Under the pieces are notes generated by a model. The model was not told the origin of the DNA, did no database searches, and was given only the letters and a program-made list of their open reading frames with translations. From NCBI GenBank assembly GCA_964390645.1, contig CAYMLL010000067.1, positions 1 to 28,047 on the forward strand: a stretch of DNA of 28,047 bases, given 5' to 3'. The translations under genes were made by a program, and so were the position numbers. Each line of letters begins with the position of its first letter. Position 1 is the first letter of the stretch. Below, one piece after another: positions 7,978 through 19,751 of this stretch. This stretch comes from CAYMLL01 sp964390645 (GTDB lineage: Bacteria; Planctomycetota; UBA8108).

Positions 7978-9429
7978 CTATTTCGCCGCGGCGGCGATCT
8001 CGGCGCGGATCTTCGGATCCTCGCAGTGGGTGTCGCCGGTCCGCGCTCCGTAAGCGGCGAGGTCCGCAGCAAGCTGCCGGACGACCGCCCGGCTCCCGGG
8101 ATCGCTGAAACGATTTCGACGCTCCTGCGGGTCCGTCTCGAGGTCGAAGAGCCATGGACGATCGTTCTTCGAGAAGACGAGCTTGTAGCGGTCGCTGACG
8201 GCACAGACCCAGATGTTCCCGGGGGTGCTGCGCAGAAACGTGACGTCGCGCCACGAACTCGGCCGGTGAGCGGTGAAGAGCTCCGACGCATCGCGCCCCT
8301 CGACTCCGTCGGGCACGTCGGCTCCCATCAGCGAGAGAACGGTCGGGAGAAAGTCGACGGACGAGAGAGCCTCCCGGATCTCCGTCGCGGCCTTCACCTT
8401 CGAGGGGTAGCGTAGCAGGAACGGAACGCGGGCCGATCCCTCGTAGGGCACCCCCTTGTTGAGCCGTCCGTGCTCGCCGCAGAGATCGCCGTGATCCGAC
8501 GTGAAGACGACGACGGTGTGATCGAGCGTCCCGCCCTCCCGCAGCACCGCAAGGAGACGCCCGACGTTGTCATCGATGCACTTGACCATGCCGAAGTACG
8601 CCGGCATGAGGCGACGCAGCGCACGAGCGTTCAGCTTGCCGGCCGGCTTCGCCCAGCCCGGAGTCTCCGCGGCGCTCTTCTTCAGAGTCGCCGGAATCGG
8701 CACGTCGACGTTCGCGTACATCGTGTCGTACGGCGGCCGGACCGTGTTGGGACCGTGAGGATCGGGAAGACTGAGCACGTAGCAGAACGGTCGCTCACGA
8801 TTCCGTCGGACGAACTCGATCGCCTTGTCCGTCAGCCAGTCGGTCGTGAAGGACCGCTTGTCCGCGCCCTCGACGCCGTAGCTCGGCTTTCCGCCTCGCC
8901 TGGACGCGACTCGCGGTCCCGTCTCGGTGTCCTCCAGCTTCTTCCAGTGCCCCCGGTTGAACATGAAGCGGTTGTCGTCGAAGCCGAACCTGCGCTTCGG
9001 CGCCCACTGAGGCTTGCCGTCGCCGTCCAGGTGCCATTTTCCCGCATAGCCGGTCGCGTAGCCTCGGCGGCGAAGGAGTTCGGCGAAGGTGATGATCTTG
9101 TCGTCGAGCGGGATGTTGTTCGTCACGACCGAAGTATTCTGAGGATAGCGGCCGGAGACCAACGCGGCTCGAGAAGGAGAGCACACCGGCGTCGAGGCAT
9201 AGAAGCTCGTGCACCTCGCCCCCTCCTTCGCCAGCGAGTCGATATGCGGAGTCTCGACGATCTCACCGCCGTAGCAGGAGAGCGTGCCGTAGTGATGCTC
9301 GTCGGTCTCGATGACGAGAAGGTTCGGGCGGCTCTTCGTCGGTCCGTCTGCCGCGACCGGAGCCGCGACGATGAGCAGCGCGCAGAGCCCCACGAGAGGG
9401 CGACGTGAGAGGGCTGGGAAGACTTGCAT
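7978..9429 (-). CDS. Secreted type I sulfatase (CSPSR active site)
   Basis: This 483-residue formylglycine-dependent sulfatase hydrolyses a sulfate ester, probably outside the cytoplasm. The signal peptide spans residues 1-27 (ALLIVAAPVAA/D). The signature C83-S-P-S-R87 carries the Cys that is matured to formylglycine. Metal ligands are expected in IETDEHH (Asp43, with Glu44 replacing the usual second Asp) and TSDHGD (312-315), and GKWHLD (130-135) supplies conserved Lys/His. Lys325 in the GRLNKG stretch corresponds to the conserved distal lysine. The C-terminus keeps the usual KLVFSKNDRPWLFDLETDP pattern. No strong Shine-Dalgarno precedes ATG 9429, but the signal peptide supports this start. 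Substrate class cannot be set without comparison to SulfAtlas subfamilies. No maturing enzyme is encoded nearby. Confidence 0.92.
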   Translation of the reverse strand: MQVFPALSRRPLVGLCALLIVAAPVAADGPTKSRPNLLVIETDEHHYGTLSCYGGEIVETPHIDSLAKEGARCTSFYASTPVCSPSRAALVSGRYPQNTSVVTNNIPLDDKIITFAELLRRRGYATGYAGKWHLDGDGKPQWAPKRRFGFDDNRFMFNRGHWKKLEDTETGPRVASRRGGKPSYGVEGADKRSFTTDWLTDKAIEFVRRNRERPFCYVLSLPDPHGPNTVRPPYDTMYANVDVPIPATLKKSAAETPGWAKPAGKLNARALRRLMPAYFGMVKCIDDNVGRLLAVLREGGTLDHTVVVFTSDHGDLCGEHGRLNKGVPYEGSARVPFLLRYPSKVKAATEIREALSSVDFLPTVLSLMGADVPDGVEGRDASELFTAHRPSSWRDVTFLRSTPGNIWVCAVSDRYKLVFSKNDRPWLFDLETDPQERRNRFSDPGSRAVVRQLAADLAAYGARTGDTHCEDPKIRAEIAAAAK

Positions 9430-9514
9430 GGAGAGGTCCGTCGATCCGTCAGGTTGTCTCGTCAGTTTGTCGTCCGTTACGTGTCGAGTTGCCGTCGTTC
9501 GTTCCCGGCGCGGG

Positions 9515-11272
9515 TCACAGCCGCGGCCGCGGCGGCTTCACCGGAGCCTGCCACGGGACGACGCCCTTCGCCTTCAGCTTGCGGCGATAGACCCGGTCAC
9601 CACAGGTAGCGTAGAGCGTGTCCAGCTCCGGGCCGCCAAAGACAACAGCCGAGAGCCATGCGCCGTGCGGCTTCGCCAGGATCAGATGCACTCGGCCGAG
9701 CTGATCGAAAACCTGCACGCCGAGCATCGAGGCCACGTAGAGCCGTCCCTGCGTGTCCACCGTCATGCCGTCGGCGCCGCTGCCGCTCGCCTCGTCACCG
9801 AGGTGAACCCAGCCGTAGCGCTGCTTGTGCTCGAGCTTGCCGTCCGCAGCGATACGAAACGAGTAGAGGAAGCGGCCGAGCGAGTCCGAGGCGAGCAGAA
9901 ATGCCTGGTCGGCCGACGAGATCACGCCATTGGGAAAACCGATCCCCTCGTCCACGACGGTGGCCTTCCCTGCGGCGTCGACGTGCCAGAGCCTGCGGTT
10001 CGTCGGATCGGTGAAGTAGAGCCCGCTGCGCAGGACGACCAGGTCGTTGGGGGTCACCCGCGAGACGACCGTCTGCTCCTTGCCCGCCGCGTCGTACCGG
10101 ACGATCTCCTGCGTGCTCGAGCGGCACGCATGGAGACGGCCCTCGGGGCCGAACATCAGCCCGGTCGCGTTCCGGCTATCCTCGACGAAGACGCTGACCT
10201 TGCCGTCGAGCCCGACCCGGTGGATCTTGCCGCTCGGAACGTCACTGAAGAAGACCTCGCCCGCAGCGTTGACCGCTGGCGCGTCGGTGAAGCCGTGGCC
10301 TTCGCTGACGAGCTCCCAGCGTTCATCCGGGAGGAGGATGTCGGTGCGCCGCTTGCCGCGCTTGCGCGGGTCACCGCCCGTACCGGCGCGGACCGGCCGT
10401 GGATGGTCACGCCAGAGCCAGCGCAGCGCTTCGGGCAGGATCGCCGTCGAGTGCTTGCCGTTGTGGCCCCCGGTGCCCCAGACGTGCTCGACGTCGTAGC
10501 CGGCCCACTCGAGCGCTGACAGCATCGTCCGATTCGCGGCCCACCAGTCGCCTCCGTAGAGGTTCAGGTCCCTGCTACCATCTTGCAGGAAGATCCGGAT
10601 CGGCTTCGGCTCGCACTTGCGCACCAGCGTCGGGTACTCGTTGCCGCCACGCAGCCCGACAAAGGTGCCGATCGTGCTGAGCACGCGACGGAACGCATCG
10701 GGGCGCTCCCAGGCGACCGTGAACGCGCAGATGCCGCCCGAGCTCGCACCGGCGATGGCCCGGTCGTTCGGATCGTCGCTGAGCGCGTACGTCTTCGCGA
10801 CCTCGGGAAGGATCTCCTCGATGAGAAAACGCGCGTAGCGGTCTCCCATGGAGTCGTACTCGAAGCTGCGGTTGAAGCGCGGGTGAGAGTCTCCACGCCC
10901 CGCAGGGACCACGCCCGGCTCGATGAAGACGCCGACCGTCACCGGCACCTCCTCGCGGTGAATGAGATTGTCCAGAACGACCGGCAGCCGCCAGCCTCTC
11001 GCACGGCCGAGCCCGTCCTGAACGACAAGAGTGCAGGCCGGCTTCTGCGCGTCGTACTGCGCGGGGACGTAGATCCAGTAGCGGCGCGTCGTGCCCGGGA
11101 AGATCTTGCTCTGACTCCAGACGAAGGGACCCTCGACCTTTCCCTCGAGGACTCCTTCCTGACGCTTCGAATCCGGACCGGGCTCGTAGTCGTCCTGCGC
11201 GGAAGCCGCCCGTGCAAGCGTTCCGAGAACCAGCGCGACCGCCGTCGCCGAAAGAGCCGTCCTCGGCCTCAT
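9515..11272 (-). CDS. Secreted esterase (D2-like) fused to SMP-30/gluconolactonase
   Basis: The 585-residue product starts at ATG 11272-11270, which overlaps the stop of the upstream sulfatase (ATGA), with GGGGGGAG six bases before it, so the two are probably translationally coupled. A Sec signal covers residues 1-25. Residues about 45-295 are an enterochelin-esterase-like alpha/beta hydrolase: nucleophile elbow GASSG (175-179, Ser177), candidate acid in QDGSRD (230-235) and catalytic His in TGGHNGKHS (267-275). A basic linker (about 297-312) leads to a six-bladed SMP-30/gluconolactonase propeller (FTDAPAVNAAGEVFFSDV, GIGFPNGVIS, GADGMTVD). Such fusions occur in planctomycetes and suggest sequential ester removal and lactone opening on a sugar acid, which is inference. 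Both halves look intact. Confidence 0.87.
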   Translation of the reverse strand: MRPRTALSATAVALVLGTLARAASAQDDYEPGPDSKRQEGVLEGKVEGPFVWSQSKIFPGTTRRYWIYVPAQYDAQKPACTLVVQDGLGRARGWRLPVVLDNLIHREEVPVTVGVFIEPGVVPAGRGDSHPRFNRSFEYDSMGDRYARFLIEEILPEVAKTYALSDDPNDRAIAGASSGGICAFTVAWERPDAFRRVLSTIGTFVGLRGGNEYPTLVRKCEPKPIRIFLQDGSRDLNLYGGDWWAANRTMLSALEWAGYDVEHVWGTGGHNGKHSTAILPEALRWLWRDHPRPVRAGTGGDPRKRGKRRTDILLPDERWELVSEGHGFTDAPAVNAAGEVFFSDVPSGKIHRVGLDGKVSVFVEDSRNATGLMFGPEGRLHACRSSTQEIVRYDAAGKEQTVVSRVTPNDLVVLRSGLYFTDPTNRRLWHVDAAGKATVVDEGIGFPNGVISSADQAFLLASDSLGRFLYSFRIAADGKLEHKQRYGWVHLGDEASGSGADGMTVDTQGRLYVASMLGVQVFDQLGRVHLILAKPHGAWLSAVVFGGPELDTLYATCGDRVYRRKLKAKGVVPWQAPVKPPRPRL

Positions 11273-12891
11273 CGGTCGCTCCCCCCGTCGTCGAAGTCGT
11301 CCTCGAAGTCGTCCTCGAAGTCCTTCTCGAAGTCGCCCGGGCGGACCCACCCGGCGCGCACCTTCTCGCCGTTTCTGTAGCGCTCGTAGAAGTTGCGGCC
11401 CCCCCCGTTCGCGTAGAGGTATTCATCAAAGACGGTCCCCTTGCCGAGAACCCGCGGATCACCCTGCTCCTTCAGCTCCCGCAAGAGCTGCTCCTCGAGC
11501 GCCTTCTTCTCCTTCTGGTGGACCGTGGAGTCGGCAAGGTTGAGGAGGCAGTACGGGTCCTCCAGGACGCTGTACATCTCCTCGCGAGGCCGGCGGCCGA
11601 AGCAGAGCTGCCAGAGGTGGCGTTGCTCCTTCATGGTTCTCGTCTTCAGCACCTGGGTCTTCGTCGGACTGCCGTCGCAGTTCAGGTAGCCGGTCTCGGG
11701 GTTTCCCGCGGGCCAGCGGCGCGTCTCGAAGTTGCGCAGGTACATCTTGCCGCCCTTGACGATGCCGCGAATCGGGTATCCCACGTCACCCGGCCGGCCG
11801 ATGTCGTGCCGCTCCTTGCCGATCAGCACGTGATCGCGAGCAGGATTCACCTGGCCCGGCTTCCCCGAGCGGAAAACGTCGGTGAGGCTACGTCCGGGCG
11901 TCGGCTTCATCCCGGTCGCCTCCCAGCTGACGCCGGCGAGCTCGACGAACGTGGGTGCGAAATCGATGAAGCTGACGTGGTCGTCGACGACACGACCGGG
12001 CTTGCTGATACCGTTCCTCCACATGATCGCGAGCGGCAGATGATTCGAGATCTCGTACTCCTGCCCCTTCGCGCGTGGAAACGGCATGCCGTTGTCAGCG
12101 GTGACGACGACGAGTGTGTTGTCGAGCTCGCCGCGATTCTCGAGCAGCGCGAGCATGCGAACGAGGTGAGCATCGAAGTGCTCGATCTCGAAGGCGTAGT
12201 CGAGCATGTCGTTGCGCACGATCTCGTTGTCGGGCCAGAAGCCGGGGACCGCATCGATGTCGGAGATCTTCTTGCCCCCCTTGGCGGCACCGGCACCGTA
12301 CTCGTACCCGCGATGCGGCTCGTAGGCGCCGTACCAGAAGCACCATGGAGAACCGGCGGGCCGAGCATCGAGAAAGTCCGCGAAGTTGCGTGCGTAATCG
12401 TTGCTCGAGATTCCGCGAGCAGGAGGCCTCGCCTTGCGCTTCTCGAACGGCTTTCCGGCGAGCTGACGCTTCTTGCCGTTCCCATCCCGTGCGATGCCGG
12501 GAGCCCACCCCTTCGCGGTCTTGCCGACGAAATAGCCGTGCTCCGCGAGAGCCTCGGGGTAGGTCCGGAACTGCAGCGGAAAGAACGGGATGTGGTTGCA
12601 GGCCTCCTCCAGCTGCCAGGAGTTGCGCCCGGTGAGGATACATGCGCGCGACGGCGAGCACTTGGCGTTCGGCGTGTACGCATTGTTGAAGAGGATGCCC
12701 TCGCGCGCGACCCGGTCGAAGCCCGGCGTCTTCACCCACCGACACCCGTACGCGCCCATGTGGGGATAGGATGCGTCGTCAGCGATGCAGAAGAGGATGT
12801 CGGGACGCGCCGGCTCCTCGGCGACAAGCTCGCAGGACCCGACGAGAACGAACACGCAGACGAGCCACGAGCGACGGTTGTCGGACGTCAT
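11269..12891 (-). CDS. Secreted sulfatase, heparan N-sulfatase-like, with acidic repeat tail
   Basis: The 540-residue protein starts at ATG 12891-12889, eight bases after GAGGG, followed by a signal sequence (WLVCVFVLVGSC; Cys20 could be a weak lipobox). Signature C78-S-P-S-R82 is the formylglycine site; IADDASYPHMGAYGC gives metal Asp38/Asp39 and VVTADNGMPF (263-271) the distal Asp266-Asn267 pair. The overall pattern (NSWQLEEACNH, NHLPLAIMW) resembles the SGSH/heparan N-sulfatase-like branch; this is recollection, not a search. The last 20 residues are a run of Asp/Phe/Glu from a 12-nt tandem repeat, an unusual tail. It heads the minus-strand run and overlaps the esterase fusion by 4 nt. ATG codons further upstream (12996) would add a non-signal extension and are less likely. 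Confidence 0.9.
   Translation of the reverse strand: MTSDNRRSWLVCVFVLVGSCELVAEEPARPDILFCIADDASYPHMGAYGCRWVKTPGFDRVAREGILFNNAYTPNAKCSPSRACILTGRNSWQLEEACNHIPFFPLQFRTYPEALAEHGYFVGKTAKGWAPGIARDGNGKKRQLAGKPFEKRKARPPARGISSNDYARNFADFLDARPAGSPWCFWYGAYEPHRGYEYGAGAAKGGKKISDIDAVPGFWPDNEIVRNDMLDYAFEIEHFDAHLVRMLALLENRGELDNTLVVVTADNGMPFPRAKGQEYEISNHLPLAIMWRNGISKPGRVVDDHVSFIDFAPTFVELAGVSWEATGMKPTPGRSLTDVFRSGKPGQVNPARDHVLIGKERHDIGRPGDVGYPIRGIVKGGKMYLRNFETRRWPAGNPETGYLNCDGSPTKTQVLKTRTMKEQRHLWQLCFGRRPREEMYSVLEDPYCLLNLADSTVHQKEKKALEEQLLRELKEQGDPRVLGKGTVFDEYLYANGGGRNFYERYRNGEKVRAGWVRPGDFEKDFEDDFEDDFDDGGSDR
11291..11338. repeat. Four 12-nt tandem repeats encoding an acidic sulfatase tail
   Basis: The plus strand holds TCGAAGTCGTCC twice (11291-11314) followed by two variant copies (TCGAAGTCCTTC, TCGAAGTCGCCC). 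Read on the coding strand the unit gives DFE(D/K), yielding GDFEKDFEDDFEDDFDD near the sulfatase C-terminus. Confidence 0.9.
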
Positions 12892-13032
12892 CGAAAAAAC
12901 CCTCGTGATCCGGAGATGGAGCGAGCATCCTAACCGATGAAGGCGCGACGTCGAATCCCCAGATCCTCGGTTGCCCCGACGGCCGCACGCCATCATGAGC
13001 CACCGTCACTCGTAAAATCGAGGAGAAGAGCC

Positions 13033-14439
13033 GTGATCGAGCAACGACAGGTCAACACCTCTCGACGACGATTTCTCCGCACGAGCGTGGCGTTCACGGC
13101 CGGCGCAGCGATGCCGCTTCCCTTCGTCACCGCCGGCGGCCTCGCTCCCCCGAGCGAGCGCCTGAACATCGCGGTCATCGGGGTCGGCGGTCGAGGGCAG
13201 CGTCTGACCAAGGGATTGCTGCGCTACGACGACGTCCGCATCGCGGCGATCGCCGATCCGACGGACAAGGAGGACTACGCGCGATTCTACTACCGCGGCA
13301 CCTCCGGACGCCTGCCGGTCAAGAACCTCATCGACAAGCACTACGTCGGCAAGGGGCTGAAGGACTTCACGCCGAAGGACTACGTCGACTTTCGCCGGAT
13401 GCTCGACAAGGAGAAATCGCTCGACGCGGTCGTCGTCGCGACACCGGACCACGTGCACGCGCACGGGACGCTCGCGGCGATCCGTCTCGGCAAGCACGTC
13501 TACTGCGAGAAGCCGCTGACACACTCGATCGAGGAGGCGCGCAAGGTCACCGAGGAGGCCCGGCGCGCGAAGGTCGCGACGCAGATGGGCAACCAGGGCA
13601 ACTCGGGCGAGGGCATCCGACAGATGTGCGAGTGGATCTGGGACGGCGCGATCGGCGGCATCCGCGAGGTTCACGCCTGGAGCGGCGCCAAGGGATGGGC
13701 CGGCGAGTACCGCGATCGACCGAAGGAGACGCCTGCCGTGCCGAAGGAGATGAACTGGGACCTGTGGCTCGGCCCGGTAAAGCACCGGCCGTACCACCCG
13801 GCGTACGCGCCGTACAACTGGCGCGGCTGGTGGCGCTTCGGGACCGGGGCCGTCGGCGACATGGGGTGCCACAACATCGACCCGGCGCTGGCCGCGCTGA
13901 GGCTCGAGTATCCGAGCATCGTCGAGGCGAGCACGACCGGCATCTACCCGGAGACCGTGCCGCTCGGGTCCATCATCAACTTCACGTTCCCGCGCCGCGG
14001 CGACCACGCGCCGGTGAAGCTCACGTGGTACGACGGAGGGCTCCAGCCTCCGCGCCCGCGAGAGCTGAAGCCGGGTCAGAACCTCCCTGGCGAGGGAATC
14101 CTCTTCATAGGCAAGAAGGGAAAGATCCTCGCCGGCGGCTGGAGCGGCGCGCCGCGCTTGCTTCCGGAGGCGCTCGACAAGGATTACGAGCGACCGCCAA
14201 GGACGCTTCGCCGCGTAGCCGCTCACGACCGCGCCTGGCTCGACGCGTGCAAGGGCGGACCGCCGGCGAGCTCGCGGTTCGACTACTCCGGACCGCTCAC
14301 CGAGCTCATGCTGCTCGGCAACGTGGCGCAGCGCACGGGTGAGAGGCTCCTCTGGGACGGCGAAAACATGCGCGCCACGAACAGCAAGAATGCCGACCAG
14401 TACGTACGCCAGGAGTACCGGAAGGACTGGACGCTGTAG
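13033..14439 (+). CDS. Tat-exported Gfo/Idh/MocA family oxidoreductase
   Basis: A GTG start at 13033 is chosen because a strong GAGGAG (13020-13025) lies seven bases upstream and the protein then begins directly with a Tat signal (TSRRRFLRTS, residues 9-18); an in-frame ATG at 12937 would add 32 non-signal residues. The product is 468 residues. Residues 45-57 carry the Rossmann loop (NIAVIGVGGRGQR), 137-142 TPDHVH, and the intact cofactor motif CEKP at 158-161. The middle contains GNQGNSGEG and the WSGAKGW / WDLWLGP stretches typical of the planctomycete exported subgroup, and VGDMGCHNIDPA supplies active-site residues. It is divergent from the sulfatase run. It probably oxidises a sugar or glycan end NAD(P)-dependently, but exported members are biochemically poorly known. 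Confidence 0.92.
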   Translation: MIEQRQVNTSRRRFLRTSVAFTAGAAMPLPFVTAGGLAPPSERLNIAVIGVGGRGQRLTKGLLRYDDVRIAAIADPTDKEDYARFYYRGTSGRLPVKNLIDKHYVGKGLKDFTPKDYVDFRRMLDKEKSLDAVVVATPDHVHAHGTLAAIRLGKHVYCEKPLTHSIEEARKVTEEARRAKVATQMGNQGNSGEGIRQMCEWIWDGAIGGIREVHAWSGAKGWAGEYRDRPKETPAVPKEMNWDLWLGPVKHRPYHPAYAPYNWRGWWRFGTGAVGDMGCHNIDPALAALRLEYPSIVEASTTGIYPETVPLGSIINFTFPRRGDHAPVKLTWYDGGLQPPRPRELKPGQNLPGEGILFIGKKGKILAGGWSGAPRLLPEALDKDYERPPRTLRRVAAHDRAWLDACKGGPPASSRFDYSGPLTELMLLGNVAQRTGERLLWDGENMRATNSKNADQYVRQEYRKDWTL

Positions 14440-14503
14440 TCTCTGATCCAAAGCTGGGCGCGAGGCGACACGCCCCGGCTCGAGCCCTCGGTCTCGACAA
14501 TAA

Positions 14504-14536
14504 CCCGGCACCGGCCACGGACAGCCGGTGCTCGGG
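14504..14536. terminator. Hairpin between convergent genes, possible bidirectional terminator
   Basis: CCCG-GCACCGG (14504-14514) pairs with CCGGTGC-T-CGGG (14525-14536), an 11-bp stem with one bulged T and a 10-nt loop. It sits midway in the gap between the convergent oxidoreductase and DUF1501 genes. There is no T-run on either side, so intrinsic termination is uncertain. Confidence 0.35.
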
Positions 14537-14583
14537 GTCACCCCATACCGACGTTCCGATCCGTGGCGACCGGGTCGGGGCCG

Positions 14584-16082
14584 CTACGCGATCACATCCC
14601 GGATCACGTGCCCGTGCACGTCCGTCAAGCGCCGCTCGATGCCGTTGTGGTAGAACGTCAGGCGCTCGTGGTCGAGCCCGAGGAGCTGCAAGACGGTCGC
14701 GTGGAGGTCGTAGACCGTCGTGACGTTCTCGACGGCCTTGTAGCCGAAGTCGTCCGTCGCACCATAGGTGAACGGCGCCTTGACCCCGGCTCCCGCCATC
14801 CAGGCGGTGAAGCCCGACGGGTTGTGGTCGCGGCCGCTGGCGCCCTTCTGGAAGGTCGGCATGCGGCCGAACTCGGTGCACCATACGACGAGCGTGTCGC
14901 TGAGAAGGCCACGATCCTTGAGGTCCGCAATCAGCGCCGCCGCCGGTTGATCGAGCACCGGACCGTGAATGCTGTACTGCTTCTTCAGCACCTTGTGCCC
15001 GTCCCAGTTGCTGACGCCCTCGCCACCCGTCTGGTACGCGCCATTGAAGAGCTGGACGAATCGGACGCCCTGCTCGATCAAGCGCCGAGCGAGAATGCAG
15101 TTGCGCGCGAACGACGCCTTGAGCTTGTTGCTCGAGTCGTCGGCACCGTACATTCGCAGCACGTGCTTTGATTCGGTCGACAGGTCGCTGACCTCCGGAA
15201 CGCTGAGCTGCATGCGCGCGGCGAGCTCGTAGCTCGAGATGCGCGCGGCGAGCTGCGTGTCCCCGGGAAAGCGGGAGAGGTGGCGTCGGTTCAGACCGTC
15301 GAGGAACTCGCGCGTGGCGACGTCCCTGGCCCGCGGAATGTCACCCGGACGCGCCAGGTTGAGGATCGGCTTCGTCGCGTTGAACTCCGTGCCCTGGAAA
15401 GCAGCCGGCAGGAAGCCGGGCCCCCAGTTGTTGACGCTCGACTGCGGCGTGCCGCGCGGATCCGACACAGCGACGTACGCTGGAAGGTTCTCGTTCTCGC
15501 TGCCGAGCGCGTACGTGACCCACGCACCCATGCTCGGGAAGCCGTCGAGCGTGAAGCCCGTCGACATGAAGTTCTCGCCGGGACCGTGCGTGTTCGTCTT
15601 GCCCGTGAGCGAGTGGATGAAGCAGATGTCGTCGGCCAGGTCGCCGAGATGCGGCACGAGGTCGGAGACCATCTTCCCGCACTGACCCCGTGGGCGGAAG
15701 TCCCACGGGCTGCGTTGCAGACTGCCCTGCTCGCCTTGAAACGTGATCAGCTTCTTGCCGCCGGGCATCGGCTGGCCGTGCCGCCGGATCAGCTCCGGCT
15801 TGTAGTCGAAGGTGTCGAGATGGCTGCAGCCGCCGGAGCAGAAGATGACGAGAACATTCTTCGCCTGCGGTCGGAAGTGCGAAACGCGTGCTTCATGCGG
15901 GCGCGCGGGATTGATTCGCGGACGGATCGGCACCTTGCCGCCCGGCGCCAGGCGCTGCTTTTCCTCGCCGATGAGCCCCCGCGACGCGAGCATCGACGCC
16001 AGGGCGATGCTGCCCAGACCCGTGCTGAAGTCGCCGAGGAATCCACGCCGATCGAGAGGGGGTCTCAGCGATTCTTGGGAGG

Positions 16083-16086
<4 letters not shown>
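14584..16086 (-). CDS. Tat-exported DUF1501 protein, partner of the large PSD1 protein
   Basis: This 500-residue protein belongs to DUF1501, a family distantly related to the alkaline phosphatase/sulfatase superfamily and almost always encoded next to PSD1 cytochromes in planctomycetes. A Tat signal is visible (LDRRGFLGDF, residues 11-20), so it should be exported folded. Family landmarks are present: SGGCSHLDTFDYKP near residue 90, a central FIHSLTGKTN/HGPGENF region, and a C-terminal block with VVWCTEFGRMPT, GRDHNPSGF and LDHERLTFYHNG, ending RLTDVHGHVI. Its ATG (16086-16084) overlaps the upstream PSD1 stop as ATGA. The usual Pro in GGPSHLD is Cys here. Activity and substrate are unknown; the pair may act on a sulfated or phosphorylated substrate. 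Confidence 0.9.
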
Positions 16087-19422
<3,336 letters not shown>

Positions 19423-19751
19423 GTCGTACAAACCCCGCAGTGCGAAGGACGCTGATTCCTGACGGTTTCCATTGTAGCAAAGGCAATAACGTGCGCGAAC
19501 TCGACGCAGAGAACTAATTTTCTGGCGAACTCGGAGGGCCATTCGCACCCTTGCATCTCGCGACCCTGAGATCGCGGCCTGTCGACGTCTTCCGGTGCGC
19601 GCCGATCGAGACGCGCCCGAGAGGCGTGGCTCCCGGTCAATCGGCAGCGAGTGCCGGGAGCAGCCTCCCTCCGGGCAGCGCGGTAATAACTGCGCGGCCC
19701 GGAGGCGGACGCTTGCGCCACATGGGCTCGAGCCCTTAGGCTCGGTCTGGC
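19423..19751. other. 329-nt divergent intergenic region between the two PSD1/DUF1501 pairs
   Basis: No gene is supported here. The left half contains an AT-richer patch (19513-19521) and the extended -10 promoter reading leftwards. The right half holds inverted repeats: GCTCCCGG/CCGGGAGC (19629-19636 and 19654-19661, 17-nt loop), GCGCGGT-AATA-ACTGCGC (19678-19695, one G-T pair) and the perfect palindrome GGGCTCGAGCCC (19724-19735), which ends 16 nt before the rightward ATG. These could be operators or RNA structures. I see no convincing rightward promoter. Confidence 0.6.
19471..19479 (-). promoter_or_regulatory. Extended -10 promoter (TGC TACAAT) for the large PSD1 gene
   Basis: On the minus strand the sequence reads TGCTACAAT: a TGn extension plus a -10 hexamer matching five of six. 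The 17-nt spacer leads back to TTCGCG, a poor -35, which extended -10 promoters tolerate. Transcription would start near 19464, giving a leader of about 42 nt before the GTG at 19422 and excluding ATG codons further upstream. Confidence 0.5.

Noticed and set aside
13013..13018. TAAAAT as a -10 box for the second Gfo/Idh/MocA gene
   Set aside because: Transcription would begin inside the Shine-Dalgarno sequence, leaving no usable leader, and no -35 is present.
12937..13032. ATG start at 12937 for the second Gfo/Idh/MocA gene
   Set aside because: It adds 32 residues without signal character in front of the Tat motif; the GTG at 13033 has an ideal GAGGAG.
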